Shown: positions 1 through 6,218 of the stretch, piece by piece
How positions within the stretch are numbered: the first letter of the stretch is position 1
How the letters are laid out: the number at the start of each line of letters is the position of its first letter
NCBI GenBank assembly: GCA_025450555.1
Contig: JANWHF010000249.1
Coordinates: 1-11,066, forward strand
DNA length: 11,066 bases
Direction: 5' to 3'
From: Tepidisphaeraceae bacterium
GTDB lineage: Bacteria > Planctomycetota > Phycisphaerae > Tepidisphaerales > Tepidisphaeraceae
Position numbers and translations under genes: made by a program
Notes under the pieces: generated by a model
Seen by the model: only the letters and a program-made list of their open reading frames with translations
Told to the model about the DNA's origin: nothing
The model's database searches: none

Positions 1-1867
1 CGCCGACCAGCATCGCCGGGATGATGGCAAAGTATTTTGCGACATCGTTGGCGATGCTGAAGGTAGTCAGCGCGCCGCGGGTCATGAGCATCTGCTTCCC
101 GATCTCGACGACCTCAATCAGCTTCGTAGGGTTTGAATCGAGATCGACCATATTGCCCGCTTCTTTGGCAGCCTGGGTGCCGGTGTTCATGGCGACACCG
201 ACATCGGCCTGTGCGAGGGCCGGGGCATCGTTCGTGCCGTCGCCGGTCATCGCGACCAGGTGCCCGGCGGCCTGCTCATCGCGCAGAAGTCGCAGCTTGT
301 CCTCGGGCCTGGCCTGTGCGAGAAAATCATCGACGCCTGCCTCGGCGGCGATTGCCGCGGCCGTTAGAGGATTATCTCCGGTGATCATCACCGTCTTGAT
401 TCCCATCGCCCGGAAACGCTGGAAGCGGTCGGGCAGGCCGCCTTTGACGATGTCCTTGAGGTGAATCACACCAAGCGGTTGACCGGGACTTGCGACGACC
501 AGTGGTGTTCCGCCGGCCTTGCTGATTCGCTCGACCGCCTGTTCGACTTCTTTGGGAAGTAAGCCGCCGACGAATTGCCGAACAGCATCGGCAGCGCCCT
601 TGCGAATCTGCTGCCCGTCCATGTTCACGCCGCTCATTCGCGTCTGCGCGGTGAAGGGAACGAACTGGGCATTAGGGATCTCGTGAATCTCTCGGCCACG
701 GATGCCGTACTTTTTGGCCAAAACGACAACGCTTCGCCCCTCCGGCGTCTCATCTGCAAGACTCGAAAGCTGTGCCGCATCGGCCAACTCTTCCCGAGTG
801 ATGCCGGGCGCGGGAACAAACTCGGTCGCTTCGCGGTTGCCGAGGGTGATGGTGCCGGTCTTGTCGAGCAGGAGGACGTCTACGTCACCGGCTGCTTCGA
901 CCGCGCGGCCACTCATCGCCAGCACGTTGTGCTGCACCATGCGGTCGATGCCCGCGATGCCGATCGCGCTGAGCAGCCCGCCGATCGTCGTCGGGATTAA
1001 GCAGACCAGTAGCGCTACCAGCACCGTCACCGACGAAGCCGCAAGGAGTTTTTGCTGCAGCGTCGGCTCGGTCAGATATGAAACCGTGTAGAGGATGTAA
1101 GGCTTGAGCGTGATAATCACCACTAGAAAGATGATGGTGAGCGCCGCCAGCAGAATGTTGAGCGCGATTTCATTGGGCGTCTTCTGCCGCTTGGCCCCTT
1201 CGATTAAGCCGATCATGCGATCGAGGAACGATTCGCCGATATTAACGGTGACACGAACGGTTATATGATCGGAGAGAACGGTCGTCCCGCCGGTAACGGA
1301 TGATCTATCGCCGCCGGCCTCGCGAATCACCGGGGCGGATTCGCCGGTGATGGCCGATTCGTTCACGGTCGCCGCGCCTTCAATGATCTCGCCGTCGGCA
1401 GGAATCACTTCGCCGGAGTTCACCAGAAACAGATCACCCCTGCGAAGCGACTCGGCGGGTACGCTGGTCGTGCGCCCATCATTTTCGAGCCGATTGGCGA
1501 ACATCTTCGTTCGGCTGCGGCGGAGGGCTTCGGCCTGTGCCTTACCGCGCCCTTCCGCCATCGCCTCAGCGAAGTTCGCAAACAGCACCGTGAACCAAAG
1601 CCAGATTGCGATCTGGACGACGAATCCCACCGGCTCGTGATGCGATCTGACGAAGAACAATTCGGCCGTCGTGACGACCGCGCCGACTTCGGTCACGAAC
1701 ATCACGGGATTTCGGACCATGTGAATCGGGTTGAGCTTCTTGAAGCTCTCGACGATGGCCGGCAGCGTGATCCGCGCATCGAACAGCGACCCCTTGCGCG
1801 TCCGCGAGTTTGCTGGCGGCGCAGCCACAGACGTTCGCGAAACAGGAGGTTGTGTAAGGAGAGTCAT
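1..1867 (-). CDS. kdpB: KdpB, ATPase subunit of the Kdp potassium pump (3' end cut by window edge)
   Basis: This is the catalytic P-type ATPase subunit of the KdpFABC complex, which hydrolyses ATP to drive high-affinity K+ uptake through KdpA in the inner membrane. I translated the open frame: 622 codons from an ATG at 1867 to the window edge. Visible motifs are TGES at residues 174-177 (actuator domain), the phosphorylation motif DKTGTIT with Asp335, the nucleotide-binding-domain signatures PFTAQTRMSG and RKGAADAV, and GDGTNDAPAL at 542-551. The last visible residues, near AKYFAIIPAMLVG, match the region before the final membrane helices, so roughly 60-85 residues are missing. From memory, the loop before SVTVLVALLVCLIPTT is about 13 residues longer than in E. 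coli KdpB. In E. coli the serine of TGES is an inhibitory phosphorylation site, and that serine is kept here. The gene lies 31 nt after kdpA. No clear Shine-Dalgarno is visible before the ATG, so translation may depend on coupling. The start fits the usual KdpB N-terminus. Confidence 0.97.
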   Translation of the reverse strand, partial: MTLLTQPPVSRTSVAAPPANSRTRKGSLFDARITLPAIVESFKKLNPIHMVRNPVMFVTEVGAVVTTAELFFVRSHHEPVGFVVQIAIWLWFTVLFANFAEAMAEGRGKAQAEALRRSRTKMFANRLENDGRTTSVPAESLRRGDLFLVNSGEVIPADGEIIEGAATVNESAITGESAPVIREAGGDRSSVTGGTTVLSDHITVRVTVNIGESFLDRMIGLIEGAKRQKTPNEIALNILLAALTIIFLVVIITLKPYILYTVSYLTEPTLQQKLLAASSVTVLVALLVCLIPTTIGGLLSAIGIAGIDRMVQHNVLAMSGRAVEAAGDVDVLLLDKTGTITLGNREATEFVPAPGITREELADAAQLSSLADETPEGRSVVVLAKKYGIRGREIHEIPNAQFVPFTAQTRMSGVNMDGQQIRKGAADAVRQFVGGLLPKEVEQAVERISKAGGTPLVVASPGQPLGVIHLKDIVKGGLPDRFQRFRAMGIKTVMITGDNPLTAAAIAAEAGVDDFLAQARPEDKLRLLRDEQAAGHLVAMTGDGTNDAPALAQADVGVAMNTGTQAAKEAGNMVDLDSNPTKLIEVVEIGKQMLMTRGALTTFSIANDVAKYFAIIPAMLVG

Positions 1868-1898
1868 AAATGTTTTTTCGAAGGTGATCTTTTGAGGA

Positions 1899-3647
1899 TT
1901 AGTAAAGCGGCCCACCGCCGCGCATGAGAAAGTGCTCGACGATTGGCCCGACACTCAGGGCTGGGACAAACGTGAGCGCACCGACGATCACAACGGTTCC
2001 AATCAGGAGGATGACAAACGTCGGACCGGAAACCGGGAAGCTGCCAACGCTGGCGGGGATTCGCTTCTTTGCAGCAAGACTTCCGGCGAGCGCGAGAATC
2101 GGGACGATCATGAAAAACCGCCCCAGGAGCATGTCGAGGCCGAGGGTCGTATTCCAATGAATTTCGTTGGCGCTCAGTCCCGCGAAGGCGCTGCCGTTAT
2201 TTCCAGCGCCTGAGGTGTAGGCATAGTGCATTTCACTGAACCCGTGGGGTCCGTTGTTGCTTAGCGCGCTTGTGCCCCAGGGCGAAACCACCGCCCAGGC
2301 GGTGAAGCCGAGGATGATCACCGTGAGCACGAGGATCGAAAGCGACGCCATCTTCACGTCAAACGATTCAATCTTCTTGCCGAGGTATTCAGGCGTTCGC
2401 CCCACCATTAGCCCCGCTATGAAGATCGCGATCACCGCAAAAACCAGCATTCCATAGAGTCCCGCGCCCACGCCGCCAAACACCACCTCGCCCAGGTGAA
2501 TGTTGAACAGCGGCACCAGCCCGCCGAGCGGCGTGAAGGAGTCGTGCATTGAGTTGACGGCCCCGCAGGAGGCATCGGTGGTCACTGTCGCGAAGAGTGC
2601 CGAGGCGGCAATGCCGAAGCGCGTTTCCTTTCCTTCCATGTTTCCGCCAGCAATTCCATATTCGTGCAGATGCGGATTTCCCGCGGCCTCCGAATGCCAG
2701 CAAACCAGTGCGCCAACGAGGAACAGCGCGAACATCGCCGACCAGACCGCCCACCCATGCCACTGGTTTTTTACCATCCGGCCGAGGTAGTAGGTCAGCC
2801 CCGCTGGGATCGCGAAGATCGAGAGGATCTGGACGAAATTCGAAAGCGGTGTCGGATTTTCATAAGGATGAGCCGCGTTGGCGTTCATGAATCCGCCGCC
2901 GTTGGTACCGAGCATCTTGATGGCCACCTGCGACGCGACTGGCCCCTGGGCAATGGTTTGTGTCACCGGCGTTCCACCGGATGCGCCGCTCTGATCGACC
3001 GCTGGCACGGTCGTGTAAGGCTTGAAGTTGTCGATCATTCCCTGCGACACCAGGAATAGCGCAAAGAGGATGCAGAGCGGGAGCAGGAGATAGAGCGTGA
3101 CGCGCACAACATCGGCCCAGAAGTTGCCGATCGTTTTGGCTTTATCGCGCGCCAGTCCGCGGACCAGCGCTGCGGCAATCGCGATGCCCACCGCCGCCGA
3201 CCAGAAGTTGTGCGAAGTCAGCGCGACCATCTGCGAGAAATAGGTCATCGTGTTCTCGCCGCCGTAGTTCTGCCAGTTGGTGTTGGTTGTGAAGCTCATC
3301 GCCGTGTTGAAGGCCAAGTCGGGTGTCACCAGCGTCTTGCTCGAAGCGGCATCGAGATATTGGTGCCAGGGAAGATGCCCCTGTAGACGCAGCACGCCGT
3401 AGCTGAACAGTCCAGTAACCAGGCTAAAGACCAGCACAGCCAGCGCGTACTGTTTCCACGATTGCTCGCGCAGCGGATCGACGCCAAACAGGCGGTACAG
3501 AAGCCGCTCGATGGGCTTGAGCACGAAATCCAGTAGCGTTTTCCCCGCCGGGTCCAAGACCCGCACCAGGTACAGCCCCATGGGCTTGGTGATCGCCAGC
3601 AGCAAGGCGATGAACACCAGAAGTTGAATCCAGCCGGTTGCAGACAT
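1899..3647 (-). CDS. kdpA: KdpA, potassium-binding and translocating subunit
   Basis: KdpA is the channel-like subunit of the Kdp pump and selects and conducts K+. The protein has 582 residues, slightly longer than the 557 of E. coli KdpA, and is built of many hydrophobic helices. All four pore-loop regions are visible: TNTNWQNYGG (121-130), GTNGGGFMN (247-255), CGAVNSMHDS (361-370) and SGAGNNGSAFAG (479-490). The glutamine of the first loop is Q126, matching the E. coli Q116 region. The second loop has Met254 where E. coli, from memory, has Phe. The C-terminus ends in a basic/glycine-rich tail (RGGGPLY). Start choice is supported by a TAGGAGA sequence about 7 nt before the ATG. That Shine-Dalgarno includes the TAG stop of kdpF, so the two genes are likely translationally coupled. 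kdpB follows after 31 nt. Confidence 0.98.
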   Translation of the reverse strand: MSATGWIQLLVFIALLLAITKPMGLYLVRVLDPAGKTLLDFVLKPIERLLYRLFGVDPLREQSWKQYALAVLVFSLVTGLFSYGVLRLQGHLPWHQYLDAASSKTLVTPDLAFNTAMSFTTNTNWQNYGGENTMTYFSQMVALTSHNFWSAAVGIAIAAALVRGLARDKAKTIGNFWADVVRVTLYLLLPLCILFALFLVSQGMIDNFKPYTTVPAVDQSGASGGTPVTQTIAQGPVASQVAIKMLGTNGGGFMNANAAHPYENPTPLSNFVQILSIFAIPAGLTYYLGRMVKNQWHGWAVWSAMFALFLVGALVCWHSEAAGNPHLHEYGIAGGNMEGKETRFGIAASALFATVTTDASCGAVNSMHDSFTPLGGLVPLFNIHLGEVVFGGVGAGLYGMLVFAVIAIFIAGLMVGRTPEYLGKKIESFDVKMASLSILVLTVIILGFTAWAVVSPWGTSALSNNGPHGFSEMHYAYTSGAGNNGSAFAGLSANEIHWNTTLGLDMLLGRFFMIVPILALAGSLAAKKRIPASVGSFPVSGPTFVILLIGTVVIVGALTFVPALSVGPIVEHFLMRGGGPLY

Positions 3648-3657
3648 TGCGATTCTC

Positions 3658-3741
3658 CTAAAACTTCTCCGGCCGAATCAGTGCGACCAAGAGATAGACC
3701 AGCAGCAGCGCGGAGCCGGCCCCGACCACAAAGTTTTCCAT
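3658..3741 (-). CDS. kdpF: KdpF, small stabilising subunit of the Kdp pump
   Basis: This tiny gene encodes 27 residues, beginning MENFVVGAG and ending LIRPEKF. KdpF is a single membrane-spanning peptide that sits against KdpA and stabilises the KdpFABC complex, and known members are about 25-30 residues. Here the span is roughly residues 4-22 (FVVGAGSALLLVYLLVALI), followed by a short charged tail RPEKF, the usual KdpF design of a helix followed by a short polar end. A GGGAGG Shine-Dalgarno lies 9 nt before the ATG, inside the end of the upstream micropeptide gene. The stop codon lies 10 nt before kdpA and overlaps the kdpA ribosome binding site. The position directly before kdpA, the length and the topology together make the assignment firm even though the sequence is too short for strong similarity. 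Confidence 0.88.
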   Translation of the reverse strand: MENFVVGAGSALLLVYLLVALIRPEKF

Positions 3742-3744
3742 GAC

Positions 3745-3828
3745 TCACAGCCTCCCGGTGGCATAGGCGTAGCCGATGCTCGCGGCGAAAAATGCGATCG
3801 TTACGATGATGAAGAGGAGGTCTTGCAT
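3745..3828 (-). CDS. 27-residue single-span membrane micropeptide upstream of kdpF
   Basis: A short ORF of 27 residues starts MQDLLFIIVTIAFFAAS and ends YAYATGRL. It has one hydrophobic helix (about residues 3-22) and a short positive end. The ATG at 3828 is preceded by AAGGA at a suitable distance (AAGGAAAAAGAATC-ATG), which favours it over an in-frame start at 3936 whose extra 36 residues are arginine-rich and look non-coding. The gene stops 3 nt before kdpF, so it is surely part of the kdp operon. Small membrane ORFs of the general form M-x-x-L-L-F-x-x-x-T-x-A-F-F-A occur next to kdp genes in several phyla as I recall, usually annotated as hypothetical. It may be a second KdpF-like peptide or an assembly factor. 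The function is inferred from position only. Confidence 0.75.
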   Translation of the reverse strand: MQDLLFIIVTIAFFAASIGYAYATGRL

Positions 3829-4094
3829 GATTCTTTTTCCTTGTGCGAATCGCTGGCCGGTGGGAGCTGTAGCGGGTTGCGCAAGAACCATGTCCACTGT
3901 TGCTGATCGAATCGCGCGCCGAAGAACGCGTTCCAAATCCGCCGTGGCCAGCGCCGTGATCGGGAGCTATCGGAAGGCCCCGGATCGGACGACTCGAACG
4001 CGTCGCCGCCTGCGAATTGACAACTCGGCTGCACTGGTTTCATGAGCCGAATTCTTACTTCGTCTGGAATCAAAACGGTGTCAGAAGTGGGCAT
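3801..4094 (-). CDS. Possible small ORF in the kdp leader, overlapping the first micropeptide gene (uncertain)
   Basis: An open frame of up to 97 residues ends 28 nt inside the 27-residue micropeptide gene, in another frame. I do not recognise a family. Its middle part reads IWNAFFGARFDQQQWTWFLR, rich in aromatic residues. Codons from about 3830 to 3960 have mostly G or C at the third position, as expected of a real gene in this high-GC genome. The competing frame there is arginine-rich. No good Shine-Dalgarno precedes the ATG at 4094. An internal ATG at 4043 has only a weak AAGTAAGA upstream. The first half is low in recognisable character and the tail is serine-rich. It could be a small cytosolic protein of the kdp operon, a leader peptide whose translation feeds into the micropeptide, or chance. 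Confidence 0.3.
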   Translation of the reverse strand: MPTSDTVLIPDEVRIRLMKPVQPSCQFAGGDAFESSDPGPSDSSRSRRWPRRIWNAFFGARFDQQQWTWFLRNPLQLPPASDSHKEKESCKTSSSSS

Positions 4095-4115
4095 CAGGGC
4101 ATCAAGAAAGCATCA
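4091..4115. repeat. Triple GCATCA direct repeat in the kdp leader
   Basis: GCATCA occurs three times on the plus strand (4091-4096, 4099-4104, 4110-4115), so TGATGC on the kdp coding strand. The last two are extended to GCATCAAG. Spacing is 8 and 11 nt. The cluster lies upstream of the kdp genes and could be an operator, for example for a response regulator of the KdpE kind, but no known binding consensus is claimed. The first copy overlaps the possible ATG at 4094. Confidence 0.3.
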
Positions 4116-4194
4116 AGGCAGGATGTTACGCGGCGAATGGCGTTGCCCGGGTGGCACCTCCAATGTCTTCGGGCGCGAAAGCTGGGCAGCTGCC

Positions 4195-4232
4195 TTTTTT
4201 CTATAATTCATATATATTAGATACAACTAATG
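4195..4232. promoter_or_regulatory. AT-rich island in the kdp-side intergenic region, possible promoter or operator
   Basis: In an otherwise GC-rich sequence this stretch is almost all A/T. It contains TATAAT at 4202-4207 and TATATT just after on the plus strand, and TTGTAT with TATAGA on the minus strand separated by only 15 nt. No good -35 hexamer sits 17 nt before the plus-strand TATAAT. The composition suggests a promoter or protein-binding site, possibly for the divergent kdp operon, but the direction cannot be settled by reading. Confidence 0.3.
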
Positions 4233-4590
4233 AGCATGGATGATGATGGCCGCCGCGGTGGCATCTCAGGCGGGCAAAAGGCGGTTGGATGTCGGGACGG
4301 CCGCCCTGGCGAAACATTTTGCCATCGCGGCTAAAACGCTCGTTTAGAAGAGGGATTGTGAACCGCGAGCCGCGCGAGATTTGCCCGTTCAGCAATGGCA
4401 TCCGCATCGAGCGGGACTATCTTTTGGATCTTCAGATCGAGCGGTATCGCGCGGCGCGGATTCCAATATGCATGAGCCAATAGAGGAAGAGTGGATGGGA
4501 AGGCCGATCGACCGGCTCGAAATCGCGTCGCCGCCCCGCCGATGCAGTCCGATGGCCTCATTGTCGCAAGCAGACTATTAAAGGAGAAAA
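4233..4590. other. Non-coding stretch with no convincing gene
   Basis: I see no recognisable gene here. Several short frames exist on both strands, for example a 76-residue minus-strand frame (4331-4561) and a 35-residue plus-strand frame starting MMMAAAVASQ (4240-4347). None has a good ribosome binding site, a family match or clear codon bias. The region may be a decayed gene remnant or a long untranslated or regulatory region between the divergent kdp and secretion-type genes. Confidence 0.5.
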
Positions 4591-4725
4591 TTAACCGCGG
4601 ATAAATGCAGACGAACGCAGATAAAGACGTCTGGAAGCTGCGCCACCCGCGGAGAAATTGTTAGGCCAAGACAATTCCGAAGCTCTCTTTTCAATCTGCG
4701 TTGATCTGCGTTCATCCGCGGTTAA
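4591..4725. repeat. Inverted-repeat element with arms made of 10-bp GCRGAT units
   Basis: The left arm (4591-4621, beginning TTAACCGCGGAT) and the right arm (4695-4725, ending ATCCGCGGTTAA) are inverted copies with 27 of 31 positions matching. Each arm carries three 10-bp units: GCGGATAAAT, GCAGACGAAC and GCAGATAAAG in the left arm, and GCGGATGAAC, GCAGATCAAC and GCAGATTGAA in the right arm read on the other strand. The interior contains a smaller 6-bp inverted repeat (AATTGT at 4656-4661, ACAATT at 4671-4676). I recall similar CCGCGGATnAACGC strings dispersed between genes in planctomycete and verrucomicrobial genomes. No transposase is present, so it resembles a REP or MITE-type extragenic element. 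Confidence 0.8.
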
Positions 4726-4837
4726 ATGGAACGATCCAGGCCGAGGAAAGAAACGCGCGGTGAGTTATGAGACCGTCCCTGGCCGACAAAGACCCTCCGC
4801 GACGAATCCTCGGCTCAAATTCACATCAAAGGTCCGA

Positions 4838-4880
4838 GATTGCGGGAAAGGCCGGGTTTATCGCGGGAAACCGCGCAATC
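4838..4880 (+). promoter_or_regulatory. Structured leader upstream of the GspC/PilP-like gene
   Basis: GATTGCG (4838-4844) pairs perfectly with CGCAATC (4874-4880). Inside it GGTTT (4855-4859) pairs with AAACC (4868-4872), giving an asymmetric two-stem hairpin that ends 44 nt before the ATG at 4924. A possible TTG start at 4840 lies within the outer stem. It could be a leader structure or chance. Confidence 0.3.
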
Positions 4881-4923
4881 CATATTTGACGGCGGCCGAT
4901 TTGTATCGTTTGTTTGGCCCGTG

Positions 4924-5511
4924 ATGCAACTGACGAATCAACGGAAGATTTCCATCGGCTTCGTGGCGCTCGCGCTGGCCGGCTTCGGCTGGACCATGCT
5001 GGGCGGATCGCCCCAGCCGCAGGCTCCCGCTGCGCACAGGACGCCAGCGGCTCATACGATAGCGAAGTCGGCTCCGGCGGATGAAACCGAAGCGCAGCTT
5101 GCACAGCTCAGCATCATCGGCCATCGCCTGCAATCCGTAGCTTCGTCCGAACAAATTGACGTTGCTCACACCCCCGATGCCTTTAAACCTTATGCTGGGC
5201 TTGTTGCAGATTCCAAGCCCGTTGCAGATCCCGCCGCAGAGGCGGCCGCCGCGGCCGCCAAATTCCGCCAGAAGCATCATCTGCTTGCTGTTATCAAATC
5301 AGGAAAAACGGCGTTGGCCCTGGTGGATGGGAAGACACTTCGCCCGGGACAGTCACTGGGCGCGTTCAAACTGGTGGCGGTGCGAGAACGGTCGGTCACG
5401 TTTGATTCGGGGGCCGCGCAGGTCGAGCTGCAGGTCAGCGGAGCCGATCCGACGGCGGCGGCATCGGATGAGCTGCTGATCGTACCTTCGCGCTCGGGCA
5501 ACGACCAATAA
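4924..5511 (+). CDS. Single-pass periplasmic protein, possibly GspC/PilP-like secretion or pilus component
   Basis: The 195-residue protein starts MQLTNQRKIS, followed by one hydrophobic helix (about residues 10-27, IGFVALALAGFGWTML), so a short basic cytoplasmic tail and a periplasmic body are expected. Residues about 35-130 are Pro/Ala-rich and probably an extended linker. The C-terminal part has the pattern LLAVIKSGKTALALVDGKTL, then RPGQSLGAFKLVAVRERSVTF and a beta-strand with VELQV. This resembles the small beta-domain of GspC/PilP (value-for-gene-product, G-x-x-L, L-x-x-V, V-x-F), but I cannot show homology. The ATG at 4924 is chosen because the basic tail plus helix begin there. No Shine-Dalgarno precedes it, and TTGACG at 4886-4891 is a possible -35 element. 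An in-frame TTG at 4840 is an alternative but falls in a hairpin. The downstream pseudopilin gene supports a secretion or pilus role. Confidence 0.7.
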   Translation: MQLTNQRKISIGFVALALAGFGWTMLGGSPQPQAPAAHRTPAAHTIAKSAPADETEAQLAQLSIIGHRLQSVASSEQIDVAHTPDAFKPYAGLVADSKPVADPAAEAAAAAAKFRQKHHLLAVIKSGKTALALVDGKTLRPGQSLGAFKLVAVRERSVTFDSGAAQVELQVSGADPTAAASDELLIVPSRSGNDQ

Positions 5512-5565
5512 TCCGCACATCCCGGAGCGGCAGTTTTCTCATTCAAGTTTCTCCAAATGTCTTAA

Positions 5566-5584
5566 GTCGTCCATCGGGGACGAC
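5566..5584 (+). terminator. Small hairpin between the GspC/PilP-like gene and the pseudopilin gene
   Basis: A perfect 7-bp stem GTCGTCC / GGACGAC with a 5-nt loop ATCGG is followed by GATTGTTTCTC, which is only mildly T-rich. It lies 55 nt after the upstream stop and about 50 nt before the pseudopilin start. It could be a weak terminator, an attenuator that sets the level of the pseudopilin mRNA, or a processing site. Confidence 0.4.
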
Positions 5585-5635
5585 GATTGTTTCTCGTGTA
5601 GGCCAAAAAGTAATTCCCCATAGAAGGAGAGAGCC

Positions 5636-6124
5636 ATGGCGGGTAATCGTAATCGCGCACGACGCGCATTCAGCTTGATCGAACTGGTGGTTGTCGTGGT
5701 GATCATCGGCATCATCGCAGCGATCGCAATTCCGAAGATGAGCCGCGGCGCCGCGGGCGCTGCCGAGAGCGCCGTGTCCGGCGATTTGACGCTGCTTCGG
5801 CAGGCCGTGGATATGTACCAGAGCGAGCACGGCGGCGCGTATCCAAGCACCGCCAACATCGTCGCGCAGCTCACGCAATTCAGTAACTCCGATGGCACCG
5901 CAACCAGCTCAACGAAGAACACCACCACCGGCATCATCTATGGCCCCTACCTGCGAGCCATCCCGAACCTGCCGGTCGGCCCCTCGGGTCTGAAAGGCAC
6001 CCCAAATATTGGCGTCAGCACTGACGCCACCAACGCCTGGTTCTATGACAACACGACCGGATCGGTGACGGTCAACCCGGCTGCGGGTAACGATTCCAAC
6101 GGCACTGCCTTCAGCAGCTACTAA
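5636..6124 (+). CDS. GspG-like type II secretion pseudopilin (prepilin N-terminal motif)
   Basis: The 162-residue protein has a classical type IV prepilin start: a basic leader MAGNRNRARRA, then FSLIELVVVVVIIGIIAAIA. Prepilin peptidase should cut between Ala11 and Phe12 and leave the conserved Glu at mature position 5 (Glu16). Alanine instead of the usual glycine at -1 is tolerated and common in planctomycetes. After the helix come SGDLTLLRQAVDMYQSEHGG, AYPS, YGPYLRAIPNLPVG and NAWFYDNTTGSVTVN. These resemble the GspG/PulG pattern of helix, YP, PYL-x-x-P and W-x-Y-x-x-x-x-G, the core of a pseudopilus in the type II secretion system. A strong AAGGAG lies 8 nt before the ATG. Other components of the machine are not in the window. 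It could instead belong to a type IV pilus-like system. Confidence 0.93.
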   Translation: MAGNRNRARRAFSLIELVVVVVIIGIIAAIAIPKMSRGAAGAAESAVSGDLTLLRQAVDMYQSEHGGAYPSTANIVAQLTQFSNSDGTATSSTKNTTTGIIYGPYLRAIPNLPVGPSGLKGTPNIGVSTDATNAWFYDNTTGSVTVNPAAGNDSNGTAFSSY

Positions 6125-6156
6125 CGCGAAGGACTCGCCGTCTTTCGCGGTACGCT

Positions 6157-6214
6157 AGCCTCCTTCTCCGCGATCGGCCGCCCTGCAAAGGGCCCGGTCA
6201 CGAGGAAGGAGGCT
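6157..6214. terminator. Hairpin between convergent genes, probable bidirectional terminator
   Basis: AGCCTCCTTC (6157-6166) and GAAGGAGGCT (6205-6214) form a perfect 10-bp inverted repeat. An inner GCCC (6180-6183) pairs with GGGC (6190-6193) around a 6-nt loop. It sits in the 94-nt spacer between the ends of the pseudopilin gene and the protease gene, and stops 5 nt before the end of the latter. Its position makes it the likely shared terminator. No long T-tract is visible on either side, so it may act in a factor-assisted way or chiefly stabilise mRNA ends. Confidence 0.65.
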
Positions 6215-6218
6215 GCTT

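Noticed and set aside
21..1091. Plus-strand ORFs across kdpB (for example 21-464, 575-1000, 702-1091)
   Set aside because: The minus-strand frame carries all P-type ATPase motifs. The plus-strand translations have no recognisable character.
3745..3936. Longer 63-residue version of the first kdp micropeptide
   Set aside because: The extra N-terminal part is arginine-rich and unlike a membrane peptide, while the ATG at 3828 has its own AAGGA ribosome site and gives a 27-residue peptide of sensible design.
4240..4347. 35-codon plus-strand ORF beginning MMMAAAVASQ after the AT island
   Set aside because: No Shine-Dalgarno, no recognised family and very short. Left as part of the non-coding stretch.
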